Source: Caprella mutica (lineage: Eukaryota; Arthropoda; Malacostraca; Amphipoda; Caprellidae). From it: a stretch of DNA of 64,000 nucleotides. Position 1 is the stretch's first letter; each line of letters starts with the position of its first letter. Under the pieces are notes generated by a model. That model was given only the letters and a program-made list of their open reading frames with translations, ran no database searches and was not told where the DNA came from. Made by a program: the position numbers and the translations under genes. The stretch lies in contig CANNZV010002335.1 of the NCBI GenBank assembly GCA_947561585.1, forward strand, positions 62,001 through 126,000, written 5' to 3'. Below are positions 25,780-37,700 of the stretch, one piece after another.

Positions 25780-27540
25780 CATCAAAACACTCAAAACTGT
25801 TTTATTTTCACTAATTATGTTAATTTGTTTACCGTGAAAAGCTTTTGACGCAACTTCCTAAGATGCTCCTTCCTTTTATCTTAGATGTATTCCAGTAATT
25901 AATTCTAATTGCATGTGCTAAAATGCGCTAAATTGTTTTTAGTTTGTATTAGATTGGTTAGCGCTCGGCTGGTCACTTTCTAAACATTCAAAGTAGCACT
26001 AATTGCCCCTATAGAGTGTGCTTAATAGTCTACAGTAATTATAAATACTCATAGTGTATGTGCAGGGTAACTCTATTAATAGATTATATTCTTTATGGCT
26101 TCTAATTGATATTCCCATTTATAAATAAAGATATATTCTTCGAATAAAAGAAGAACTTTTAAATCATCGATATATGTGATACTGGTTACAATCAGTACTC
26201 TTTTTTATAAAAAGAGGCAGTATTTTTCAAGAGGAAAAAAATCTTTACAAAAGAGAAAACTTGAGAAATGACTCCTAATTTTCTAAAGCTAATTGTGACC
26301 TTTTACTTTAAAAAATAAAAAAAGATGTTCATTTAACAATATTCATAGTTAGCTATTTTTTTTCGCGTGACGTCATTTTTATTCACTACAAGCTATTGGT
26401 CTGATTGTTTTTGGTCTTTCAGTCATTTTACCATATATAATTTAAGAAAAAATATGTTTTTGGTTACTATTAGGTAGTAATTTAATTAATGTGCCATATA
26501 AATCATTCAAAAACTGTTGATTTTAGGACTTGTGATTTTTTAGGAATGATATTTTTGAAATTGAACTACACTTCCCTCCACACCTCCCTCCACACCTCCC
26601 TCCACATCTTCCCTCCACACCTCCCTTCACACCTCCCTCACACCTTTCTTTACAAGCTTTAAAAGGTAAACATTTTATTATCAGGCCATTAATGGCTGAA
26701 ATTTATGCTCCCAAAGTTGTGTTACTTAATTCTATGGACAGAGTGGACGATAAGCCTCGCAAAAACTAATAGGGAAAACATCTTAAAAAGAGGGAAAAAA
26801 GCATCTCTCGCTATGGTAAAACTGTTTTGTAAGTCTACGGTGTTTGAGAACAATATTTAAGTAACAAATATAATGTGGGTGTTTTTATCAAAATAATAAT
26901 TGAGCAACAAAATAAAATTGTATCGAATAATAATTAAACTGTTGAATAAATTGCTATGTATAATCATCCTAATCGTAAAATGATTAGAAATGTAATGCAT
27001 TTAAAAACAGTTTCTGTCGTAACTTCTGAGTATTTTGGCTGATGAAATTATAGAATAAATATACATATGCTGTAATTTAAATCTTTACGATGGTTATTTT
27101 CTCTATTGCACCGATGCATTGTTCACACTGTCAAACACTTTGTTATACTGTTTGTCTGATGCATTGTACACACTGTCAAACTGTTTGTCTATATGGTTAA
27201 GATACATCAGATTTGTAGTTGACAAACACTGAAATCGAAAGTTAGAAGTAAACAAACTTATTTCTGTCAAACAGTAGAATCGAAAATTAGTTTTTTTTTT
27301 ATAATTTTGAATGACGGTGATTGTTTATAAGCCTTCTGAAATAAGAGTAATTTCTTTATTATTTGAATCACACTCAACGAGTGTCAAATAGTTTGAGATG
27401 AAAAAATGTGAGTGGACGTCAACATTAAAAGCTGTTTATTGATAGTATAATTGAGTTTGACAAACAATTAGAGTTAGAGACAGTTTAACGAAGTGTTTTA
27501 TAGTGTACGAGACATAGAGAGAAAAATAAATAATTACATT
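25780..27540. other. Non-coding interval with a short CT-rich repeat
   Basis: 26570-26645 has about seven copies of an 11-13 bp ctccctccacac unit. 27105-27185 contains a duplicated gatgcattgt plus cacactgtcaaac word. Nothing else is recognised. Confidence 0.4.
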
Positions 27541-27577
27541 AATGGTAGCTAAGTTACTCATAATAGTACACTGATAG

Positions 27578-27640
27578 TACTGAGATAGTGTTCAGATAGT
27601 ACTCAAAATAGTACTCAGATAGTACTCTGTTAGTACCCAG
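27578..27640. repeat. Short agatagtactc repeats
   Basis: Five to six copies of an 11-12 bp gatagtactca unit. Confidence 0.7.
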
Positions 27641-27759
27641 AGTACCAATAGTCCCCGAGGTAGCGAAGCCACCACAACTTTTCACATTTGTAGCTCAGGT
27701 GAAACTAAAAACGTTTGTTTCCATTACACCAAAAAGTTACTTAAGAGAACGAGTAAATG

Positions 27760-28265
27760 GGGGAAGGGGCGGAGAATGGGGAAAAAAGACTGATGGAGAA
27801 TGGGGAGACTAATGGAGAATGGGGAAAGGAGTCTAAAAGAGAATGGGGAATGAAACTAATGGAGAATGGGGAAAGGAGTCTAAAAGAGAATGGGGAAAGA
27901 AACTAATGGAGAATGGGGTGAAAGAGAGAAAGTTCTAGTTAGAGACAGTACAGTTTTAGTTAGAGACACTACTGTTCTAGTTAGAGTCAGTACTGTTCTA
28001 TTTAGAGCCACTTCAGTTCTAGTTAGAGTAGGCACAGTTCTAGTTAGAGACAGTACAGTTCTAGTTAGAGACACTACTGTTCTAGTTAGAGTCAATGGAG
28101 AATGGGTAATGGAGAATGGGGAAAGGAGTCTAAAAGAGAATGGGGAAAGAAACTAATGGAGAATGGGGTGAAAGAGAGAAAGTTGAATTCAGTTCTATTC
28201 AGAGCCACTTCAGTTCTAGTTAGAGACAGTACAGTTCTAGTTAGAAATGGCAGAGTTCTAGTTTA
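27760..28265. repeat. Compound array: 47-bp and 21-bp units
   Basis: A 47-bp unit (aaactaatggagaatgggg plus aggagtctaaaagagaatgg) encloses a block of 21-bp units (agttctagttagagacagta). The order is 47-bp units, about seven 21-bp units, 47-bp units again, then more 21-bp units, so the composite was itself duplicated. The 21-bp part gives an open frame of a seven-residue repeat without other support. Confidence 0.85.
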
Positions 28266-28269
28266 AATC

Positions 28270-29030
28270 TCGTAGTTCTAAGCACATCGATCTCGTTTTA
28301 ACGGCAGATGATCAGATGGTTTTCCACAGCCCTATGCAAGCCTAAGCCTACCCAGAATGGCTAGTAGGCATGCCATGGCGTGATATAGGGCCATATGGCT
28401 ATATCTGTGTATGTCACAAGGTACCATCGGCCTCTCAAATAACTGCCTGCTCGCTACGTCATAGAGGTTAATAGTTAGCATTGAGTTTTTATCATTGGAA
28501 TGGTTGTTAGTTCGATAAGAGAGATAGTAGAGTGAAGACAGAGTGCTACTATCAGTGATTATTGCTCAATTAGTAACGCTACTGACACTTCTCAAACTTC
28601 TAAAGAAATAATACAGCAATAAAATATAATTAGAGCTACTAATTATAGGTGCATAATTTACACCTCAGTATAATTATAATAACATTTCTATTTTAAGAGA
28701 CAGTCTTATCATTGGCTTCATATACAATTGATTTTTATCATCAATTGCCATGGTAGTGTTTCAACTGCTGCAAAATAATGATATTGATAGTTTCTTTTCC
28801 TTGCTTCTTTTTTATTAACACTTACAACTCATTATGTTTTAATGCACAGGTTGTGCGTTAGAATAACTCACTTTCATTTACCTGCAGAGGCACTGCTTCT
28901 CTTTGTCTAAATCTGTCCTCAGGCCATAAAAATTCAGCCATAACTTACTTTATGGCTATTCGCCACACATAAAACTACACTGAAATTGTGAATAATGAAG
29001 TTACTTCCACACTCTGGATTATAAGCAGGA
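28270..29030. other. Non-coding interval
   Basis: 28300-28450 is GC-richer than its neighbours and may be part of a dispersed repeat, but no ends are visible. No exon is supported. Confidence 0.35.
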
Positions 29031-29038
29031 AACTAGGT

Positions 29039-29534
29039 GCTATGGAGTAAACTAGGTGCTAGGTGAGTAAGCTAGGTGCTAGTGGAGTAACCTAGGTGAG
29101 TAAACTAGGTGCTAGGTGAGTAAACCAGGTGCTAGGTGAGTAAACTAGGTGCTAGGTGAGTAAACTAGGTGCTAGGTGAGTAAACTCGGTTCTAGGTGAG
29201 TAAACTAGGTGCTAGGTGAGTAAACTAGGTGCTAGGTGAGTAAACTAGGTGCTAGGTGAGTAAACTTGGTGCTAGGTGAATAAACTAGGTGCTAGGTGAG
29301 TAAACTCGGTTCTAGGTGAGTGAACTAGGTGCTAGGTGAGTAAACTTGGTGCTAGGTGAGTAAACTAGGTGCTAGGTGAGTAAACTTGGTGCTAGGTGAG
29401 TAAACTAGGTGCTAGGTGAATAAACTATGTGTTAGGCGAGTAAACTAGGTTCTAGGTGAGTAAAATAGGTGCTAGGTGAGTAAACTAGGTACTAGGTGAG
29501 TAAACTAGGTGCTAGGTGAGTAAACTTGGTACTA
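29039..29534. repeat. 20-bp tandem array with AGGTGAGT words
   Basis: About 25 copies of taaactaggtgctaggtgag. Each unit junction reads AGGTGAGTAA, a strong 5' splice-site consensus on the plus strand. Confidence 0.93.
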
Positions 29535-29844
29535 GTGTTATGTGGTTCAAAGTTTTCTATAATTTTATTTTTGAAATTGTATAATTTATAATTATTTCAA
29601 TGTAAATTATCAAATTAAAATCAATACGTATAATAATACACTCTCCTCTGCGGTAATAATTAATACTGATAACATGCGTAACCCTCTACTTCCTAGAGGT
29701 CTAATTTCACTTACGTCAAATAGAAAAGAAAATACGCTACATAATTCAATTATCTTAACAATTAGAGTCAATTAACAATAAATTATTAAATAAGATAGAA
29801 CAGACGGAGGGAATTATATGATTTGATGCTAGAAAAGAGTGGTG

Positions 29845-30544
29845 ACAGTTAGTGTCACTGTGTGTCAGAACTGCTAAGTGTCACTGTGTGTCAGGACTGC
29901 TAAGTGTCACTGTGTATCAGGACTGCTAAGTGTCACTGTGTGTCAGAACTGCTAAGTGTCACTGTGTGTCAGGACTGCTAAGTGTCACTGTGTGTCAGTA
30001 CTGCTAAGTGTCACTGTGTGTCAGGACTGCTAAGTGTCACTGTGTATCAGGACTGCTAAGTGTCACTGTGTATCAGGACTGCTAAGTGTCACTGTGTGTC
30101 AGTACTGCTAAGTGTCACTGTGTGTCAGTACTGCTAAGTGTCACTGTGTGTCAGTACTGCTAAGTGTCACTGTGTGTCAGTACTGCTAAGTGTCACTGTG
30201 TGTCAGTACTGCTAAGTGTCACTGTGTGTCAGTACTGCTAAGTGTCACTGTGTGTCAGTACTGCTAAGTGTCACTGTGTGTCAGTACTGCTAAGTGTCAC
30301 TGTGTGTCAGTACTGCTAAGTGTCACTGTGTGTCAGTACTGCTAAGTGTCACTGTGTGTCAGTACTGCTAAGTGTCACTGTGTGTCAGTACTGCTAAGTG
30401 TCACTGTGTGTCAGTACTGCTAAGTGTCACTGTGTGTCAGTACTGCTAAGTGTCACTGTGTGTCAGTACTGCTAAGTGTCACTGTGTGTCAGTACTGCTA
30501 AGTGTCACTGTGTGTCAGTACTGCTAAGTGTCACTGTGTGTCAG
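29845..30544. repeat. 26-bp tandem array
   Basis: About 27 copies of a 26-bp unit made of tcagtactgctaag and tgtcactgtgtg. The left half has gaact and ggact variants. The right half is almost perfectly uniform, which suggests recent expansion there. Confidence 0.95.
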
Positions 30545-30687
30545 GATACCGACTCACTCACAATAAAACAGTTCCTGTCAAGCTTTTCCTAACAATAACA
30601 AAGACAATAACGTTACTCACTAAAGGAAAGTTTACGCATTAAGATAAATCTTAAGATCAAGTCTTGAAATCTGATTGAAACGATTTT

Positions 30688-31615
30688 GGACATTTCATCC
30701 AACGATATTTCGTTCACGGACATTTTAAAGTGTTTATGGGATATATTTCATATTATTTTTCACTATTATATTAATAGCCAGGTGTAAATGTATAATATTA
30801 TTATAGTGATATAAGTCGAAAAATATCTTATGAACACATAAAAAATGTTCATCAATCGATTACTGTTATAAAATTTGATGCTAAACAGGTTTGACTATAA
30901 CTTCCTCGTTTAATATTTTGCAATAATTAATGAGTACCTAAAATATGGAACTGAAATAACAGGGTATTAACAAGAATAAATGTTTGGGAAAAATAATTAC
31001 AATAGAGGTAAATGATAATTATTAAATATGATTTTATTAGAGTCCGAAAATATGGAACAGTTGTTTTACGTTTAAATAATAAAACGTAACACTAAAAAGT
31101 ACCAATATTTAGCTAAATCTCTTATATCACATTTAATTATCAATCATGCACTAAACAAAAATAACAACAAAATTCTGTCATAATAAAACTAATTTTCGAA
31201 CCGATATTGCTTCTAAAATCTTAATCTGAGTAATAATATTGATGACTATTGTAGTTACCGTGAAATAAACACCACAAAAAATGTCTCTGATTTCTATTAT
31301 GTTCATGTACTCTAATAACTTAGAGAATTACAACTAACTTATTACAGAATTTAAAAGTCCTGAGTGTAATAAAAAGTGGCACTTGACTGTATATCATTAA
31401 AAAAGTATTCGGTTTTATTATTTTACTGTTGCTGGCCAGCAAGAGAAGAATATTACAATAAAAATTAAGGCAAAGACTTTGAATTTCTAATAACCATCAA
31501 CAAAAGGGTCTTCTACTTCTATATTGCAGATTAAATATAAATAATATATACTATAATTATATAAACAGATTATAAATTTTAAAAAATCTTTTCGTGAATG
31601 AGATGCCCGTGCACG
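30688..31615 (-). mobile_element. Copy A of a 1-kb TIR element (inverted relative to copy B)
   Basis: This diverged copy starts GGACATTTCATCCA and ends near agatgcccgtgcacg. Along its length it is the reverse complement of copy B at 32705-33702, with shared words such as ctggccagca and cactaaaaagtaccaatat. No coding region is visible, so it is a non-autonomous element. Confidence 0.7.
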
Positions 31616-31789
31616 TGAAATGATATATCCGATAATCTATATAAATATTTTAGTCGTATGATCGATCAGTTGATCGGAACGTGTAGGTGGGTTAATGTTT
31701 CAAGTTGACTCATTGCTTCACCGTGAGATATCGCGAATAATTTGACAAATCTTGAGGTAAATCAGATGCGTTAAAATGCGACGTAGGTT

Positions 31790-31875
31790 TCATCCGATCT
31801 GAATATTACGATTGATCTCTTACGATTGATCTTACGATTTATCTTACGATTGATCTAACGATTGATCTGCACGTG
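31790..31875. repeat. Short ttacgattgatc repeats
   Basis: Six imperfect copies of a cttacgattgat unit of 10-15 bp, lying between the two inverted 1-kb elements. Confidence 0.6.
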
Positions 31876-32216
31876 TAAACCATCCTTTAGACTTATTGTA
31901 GGAATACTTAGCGTAGAAATACTATTCTTAAATACTTAGCGTAGAAATCCTATTCTTAATTACTTAGCGTAATTCTCTCATTACACGTATTAAAGACTAG
32001 AATAAATATGTAGATAGTCACTGATACATAAGAGAGTATCTAATATCCCATTAGAAACTAGAAAACTCTGTCTCTGACATTAGCTAATATGTCATAAGCT
32101 GCAAATATTATGTCTGAATATATTGAGAATTATAATGAGATTATTTTAGATTATATGTTCCATTGAATGAAGTAATGACTTTGATAAATAAAATTATATT
32201 GATACTCACCTATAAA

Positions 32217-32699
32217 CTATCACTACTATTAAAGAACTATCACTACTCACCTTCATACTATCACTATTCACCTTCATACTATCACTATTCACCTTCATAC
32301 TATCACTATTCACCTTCATACTATCACTATTCACCTTCATACTATCACTATTCACCTTTATACTATCACTACTCACCTTCATACTATCACTACTCATCTT
32401 CATACTATCACTTCTCACCTTCATACTATCACTACTCACCTTCATACTATCACTACTCACCTTCATACTATCACTACTCACCTTCATACTATCACTACTC
32501 ACCTTCATACTATCACTACTCACCTTCATACTATCACTACTCACCTTCATACTATCACTACTCACCTTCATACTATCACTACTCACCTTCATACTATCAC
32601 TACTCACCTTCATACTATCACTATTCACCTTCATACTATCACTATTCACCTTCATACTATCACTATTCACCTTCATACTATCACTATTCACCTTCATAC
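32217..32699. repeat. 21-bp tandem array with GGTGAGT on the minus strand
   Basis: About 23 copies of a 21-bp unit, actatcacta(c/t)tcacc plus ttcat. Blocks with ctattc and blocks with ctactc are grouped. On the minus strand each ctactc unit reads AAGGTGAGTA, a strong splice-donor word. ORFs of 196 (+) and 163 (-) codons are by-products of a period divisible by three. Confidence 0.95.
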
Positions 32700-32704
32700 G
32701 TGCA

Positions 32705-33702
32705 CGGACATTTCGTCCATGAAATGCTGTGTAGCATTATAAATAAATTATAATGTGTAGTGTATCTAATGTTTATTATAAATTATTTAACACACATTTT
32801 TGATGGTCTGCGCCTTAATTCTTATCGCAATGTTCTTCTCCTGCTCCTACTGGCCAGCAACAGGAAAATAATTAAACTGAATACTTTATTTAATGATTTC
32901 AGGTAGGCCTCGCTTTTATTTTACCTCGGTCTTATAAAAGCTGTAATAATAGCGAGGCATGTCTAACAGATATCATAGTACATAAAGATAGAAAACGGAA
33001 ACATTTTTTCTATATTTACAATAACTAGAATTATTTGCGGTGTATTTTAACAATAACTACCATAAACATCAATATTATTACTCAGATTAGCTTATTAGAA
33101 GCAATATTGGTTCAGAAATTAGTTTTTTTATGACAGAATTTTTTCAACAGTGACTACATAAAATATGTACATGTATAATATACAACTAAACAATTGATTG
33201 ATGATTAAATGTGATATAAAATAAATAGCTAGATATTGGTACTTTTTAGTGTTACGTTAAATTATATAAACTTAAACACGTCCGTGTTTTCGGACTGTTC
33301 TATATTTTCGGAGTCATAATAAAAGCATACAAAATAATTAGTATTTACCTCTCTTGTAATTATTTTATTCTAATTGTTACGTTTCCACTTTTAGTAGTCT
33401 TGTTAGTACTTTGTTATTTCAGTTCCATATTTTGGATACTCATAACTCATTAATTAATGGAAAATATTATAGGAGGTAAATAACTTAATGATACAGTCAA
33501 CCCGTTTAGCATATCTAATTTCATAACTGTAATCGATAGAAAAACATTTTTTATGTGTTCATATGAAATGTTTCGGCTTAAATCACTATAATAATATCAT
33601 ATATTTATACCTGGCTATTAATGTAATAGTAAAAAATAAAATGAAATATATCCCATAAACATTTTAAAATACAAAATAAAGTAATTCGTGGACGAAATGT
33701 CC
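32705..33702 (+). mobile_element. Copy B of a 1-kb TIR element, inserted into a minisatellite
   Basis: The ends are perfect 14-bp inverted repeats: GGACATTTCGTCCA at 32706-32719 and its complement at 33689-33702. The minisatellite ends at ccttcatac (32699) on the left and resumes with ctcaccttcatac (33706) on the right, so the element sits inside a formerly continuous array. It is homologous over its whole length to copy A in opposite orientation. No coding capacity. Confidence 0.75.
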
Positions 33703-33705
33703 TAG

Positions 33706-33892
33706 ACTCACCTTCATACTATTACATTGCTATCACTATTCACCTTCATACTATTACATTGCTATCACTATTCACCTTCATACTATTACATAACTATCAC
33801 TATTCACCTTCATACTATTACATAACTATCACTATTCACCTTCATACTATTACATAACTATCACTATTCACCTTCATACTATTAAAGTACTA
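33706..33892. repeat. 32-bp tandem array, right part of the split minisatellite
   Basis: Five to six units containing ctatcactattcacc and ttcatactattacat. The first 21 bp match the unit of the array left of copy B, with an extra attacat(t/a)g segment. Confidence 0.88.
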
Positions 33893-33899
33893 TTACTAT

Positions 33900-34540
33900 T
33901 TTTATCGCCTTCTCATCATTCTACATTATAAATAAGTTCCAATATAATATCTACTATTCATCATAAATGTAATATCTAACTATATAACATAGTTACGTTA
34001 TTCATTCCATGCATTCACAGACTATTTGTGTTATATATACTAATATACCCCATCAATTCATCACCTCTGCAACAGTACCTCCCCGTCAGTCCCCTCAGTG
34101 CTACTCTTTTCGCAGTCTATCATTTAATCCAGCTCTGACAGCGTGTTACAATAAATTGGTTTGTATAGTTTTTCTACCACACATCCTAATCAATCGCGAT
34201 GAAATGGAGCCATATATAGTCAACTTTTGCACTGGATCAAAGAGGGATTGCATTGTTTGTAGATCAGAAAATATTATTGGAGAGGCAGCTATTTTAATTG
34301 AATTGAGGGTTTATGGTGCTTTTGTTTTATTAACTAGCAGGGCTCAAAGGATAGGTATTGCCGATCAATATACCATTGAATAACACTTTTTGGGCTACAC
34401 TGTAAGGGATGGCCAAACTACTCTTTGGTGATTAACATTACATGTATTAAAGTTAAGTGAAATATATAGTAAAAAGTATGGTAAATTTTAATACATCAAT
34501 TAACAAAAAATTTATTCACAACTTTACAAGATATAGTTAT
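33900..34540. other. Non-coding interval
   Basis: A 124-codon ORF (34009-34383) lies here. I see no known domain, no signal peptide and no supportive splice context, so I leave it uncalled. Confidence 0.4.
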
Positions 34541-34543
34541 AAT

Positions 34544-34723
34544 CAGGGCTGGGACAATATGACCTATAAACTATAGATCCCGAAAATATCATAGACGAAA
34601 CTAAATGAAATGGTATTGAATACTATATACCGCTGGTGTAACACCATTCAATACTCTTTAATATTCTCCGTCTATAATATTTTTGGGATCTATAGTTTTT
34701 AGGTCATATTGTCCCAGCCCTGG
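34544..34723. mobile_element. Palindromic MITE, 180 bp, CAGGGCTGGG ends
   Basis: The left end reads CAGGGCTGGGACAATATGAC and the right end is its inverted copy. Pairing continues through tatagatccc(g/a)aaaatat for most of each arm. A CAGGG start is common in hAT-type MITEs, but the 8-bp flanks match at only about four positions, so the assignment is tentative. Confidence 0.65.
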
Positions 34724-34729
34724 TTTAAT

Positions 34730-37700
34730 AATAAGAAAATCTGATGATTGCATTACTTGAGACTTTAATTGGAATCCATTCAGTGAATTTAAAATATGAG
34801 AAAAATTTCAAGCAAATTAATTATGTGAATCACGTCAGTAGATTAATTAAAGATTTTATAGATACGAACAATTTAAACCTTTTAATAATAGAGTAAGCTT
34901 TAAACAGACGTTAAATTAAAAATTTTAATGATTTATAGAAATAGTTAGATAAATGCATATACTATCTTTCTTTGCTGTTCAGATTGTAATAACTGAAGTT
35001 ATTTTACTAATGAATGTTTTTATTCATATTGAAAAATTAGTTTTTCTGGGAATATGAAAACGTAGTTATTTTTTCAACTAAATTTTTTTGTAAATATATC
35101 CTATACAAACCATCATTTTATTTGATACTTTAAAAACATCAAAATTAGTTCTTTGTATAACTGAAATGTTATTTTTCGATAGTGGTCAGAATTGAGCAAT
35201 AATTTTGTGTGGTAATTTACATTCAATTTTGCTCAAATATAGTTTATATACAGGTGTATTAACTTTTTTCCTATTTCATAATAAATTCTCTGTAAATTAT
35301 TAATGGAAAATTATTTATTCTAATGATTAAAAATGATGATGGCAACTTTTAATCAACGAATCATTTTATTAGTAATAGATCTGCTTTTATTTGTTTAATC
35401 TCAATTATTTATTGAATGGATAATAGAATTAAATTGATTCATCGTCAATGGAGGATAATTACTAATAATTGTTTTGAAATATTTTATCTTTAACTTATTA
35501 AAAGTATAATCAAATAAAGGAAATATTTTTTTATAGTATTAAGTAGTGCATGAAAAGTTCTAAAATATTCTGTTCTCTACTTGATAACAAAAATTGTATA
35601 ATTTTTATTATATTATAACAAAATAAAAATTTTAAAAGAAATTTTAAGATTTTCAATTTCGGAAATAGATTTATTTATTTACTTAAAATAACCGTAATCT
35701 TATTTCAAATTTTATTGACAGCAAAATTATTTAGAATATGGTTCAGATTTAAATTATAATTCCTTTATAAAATAAGGGACAGTAAATTACTTACCAACAG
35801 TCGGTACTTTGAGAAGAGGAAGCAATAGTAACAAACTTATCCGCAAGAGGGAGCTCCTTAACCAGTTAACACCAAACATTGTGATAGAGTTATTAGTCAC
35901 TTTTATAGTTCATTTTGTTTGATCTGTCACTTAAAATACTTACAGTCAAAGCTATGATTACTGTAGCTATATTTCTTATGAAAGTTCCTCTCTATTTTAA
36001 CATTAAAGTCTAATCCCGCAATAAAGTATCAGATCACCACCAAGAGTAAGTTTTTTCACACCGTTTAACTTGCGGTGTTAGCGCCACGTGGTCTGTGGAG
36101 CTCACAGGAAGGAGCAACTGCAGACACCAACCTTACTCTAGCGCCTATCCGGCTACACTGACCTCTCACAGGGAACTGAGAGGCCTTTTATAAGCAAACA
36201 GACCAAACTACAGAACATTATCCTCATATTTAATAAAAAATTGATTCGAAAATTTAAATCAAAATAATTTAATGGATAAATCAAAACAATTTAATTGATT
36301 TTCTCGAAACTGAACCGGAGTTTCCTAAAAATAAGTCTACGGAGCTTGGGAACAGCATTTGATTTACTATTTGAAAATCTCATAAATTATAGTGCCAGTA
36401 AATCCAAATTAAATCTACGCTCTTTTAGAGCTGTAACGCAAACAATTTATTCTATAAAAAAGTAATATTTCAGCATAACATGGCAGTGGAAATCATGAAA
36501 TTTACTACAACTGTCAAGCTTGACCAAGAGGTTCACTTTTCGCTTATTTGAATTTACCGAAATATTAAATGTACATTCTTCATCGCAAGAGTTCACACCA
36601 TTAATAGAACATCATTTGTATATTCTGGCAGTAATTGGTTTATTTCTGTATTCGTGAGAATATCATAGACCATTTTTAAAATTTGAAAAAAAATTTAACA
36701 TTTAGTTCATTTCATAATATTCAAATCAAAATTAACCATTTCAATTTCATTGAATTATCCATTCTATTTAGTAACGAAATTCCCATCAAAATCTTCCAAT
36801 GTTAATAAAAAAGTATCCATACATTTCCCTTCAAATATAACTACAGGCAATAGAAATATTGATTACCACGAGGAATAATAAAAAAGAAAGTTCATACCAC
36901 TGAATTCTCTATATTTTAAATAACAAATGAACGCATGACAACAAATCAATTGATATAATATATCTAAGAACACCTCGCTATTATTCTAAAGGGGGGGCGG
37001 GGGGCTATGGGTTAACTCATCTAAAAGGGACTTAGGAGTAGAAGAAAGGTGCTAAATTTACAAGATATAAACATTCTAACAACACTAACCGTATCCAGTT
37101 TACACTCATCCAGGATACCACTTCAGACAAGGATTTAGCATCCCCCCCCCCAATAAAGGGAATATGCAGGGAATTACAACAGTTGTGACTCATAATGAAG
37201 GTGGTTATTGCAGAGAAAAGAAATAGAACACAATAGTAACCATAGTGAGTGGAAGCACTAACGCAATCACTAGTTAGTTAGTGTGCAAGTGACTAGTGTT
37301 TGATACCAATACACTAACTAACTAATTATCGAGAGAGTGAGAGGAAATTAGAAATATAAAAAGGCTTTACAAAATGCAGGGCACTTACTGCTATTATGTA
37401 CACTGGAACTAATGCTAGGATATACTTCTGTCTTCGCTTCAACACTTTAAACACTAAATACTGAGAATAAATAAAAACATGTAGGGTAAAGTCAAATTAC
37501 CAGATGCTAATGAAATGCACTGAAAACTTAAATAGGTTATTATTTAAGCATTGCATAAAATTAATAATATTTTCATTGTGCAGAAAGCGATCCTCATTTT
37601 CATTAGTAACCATGATACCTGCAGGCATCATGGATACTATTAAAATAAAGAGTGAAAGATTCTCACCACAATGAAAAATATTATAATGGGCATATTTTTA

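Noticed and set aside
32163..32753. 196- and 163-codon ORFs on opposite strands with seven-residue repeats
   Set aside because: Both strands of the same 21-bp array are open because the period is a multiple of three. No start context, splice signals or unique domain.
34009..34383. 124-codon plus-strand ORF
   Set aside because: No recognisable domain, mixed composition and no convincing splice signals. Chance cannot be excluded.
36990..37151. G-tract and C-tract pair as transposon ends
   Set aside because: Beyond the homopolymer tracts the flanks do not form inverted repeats.
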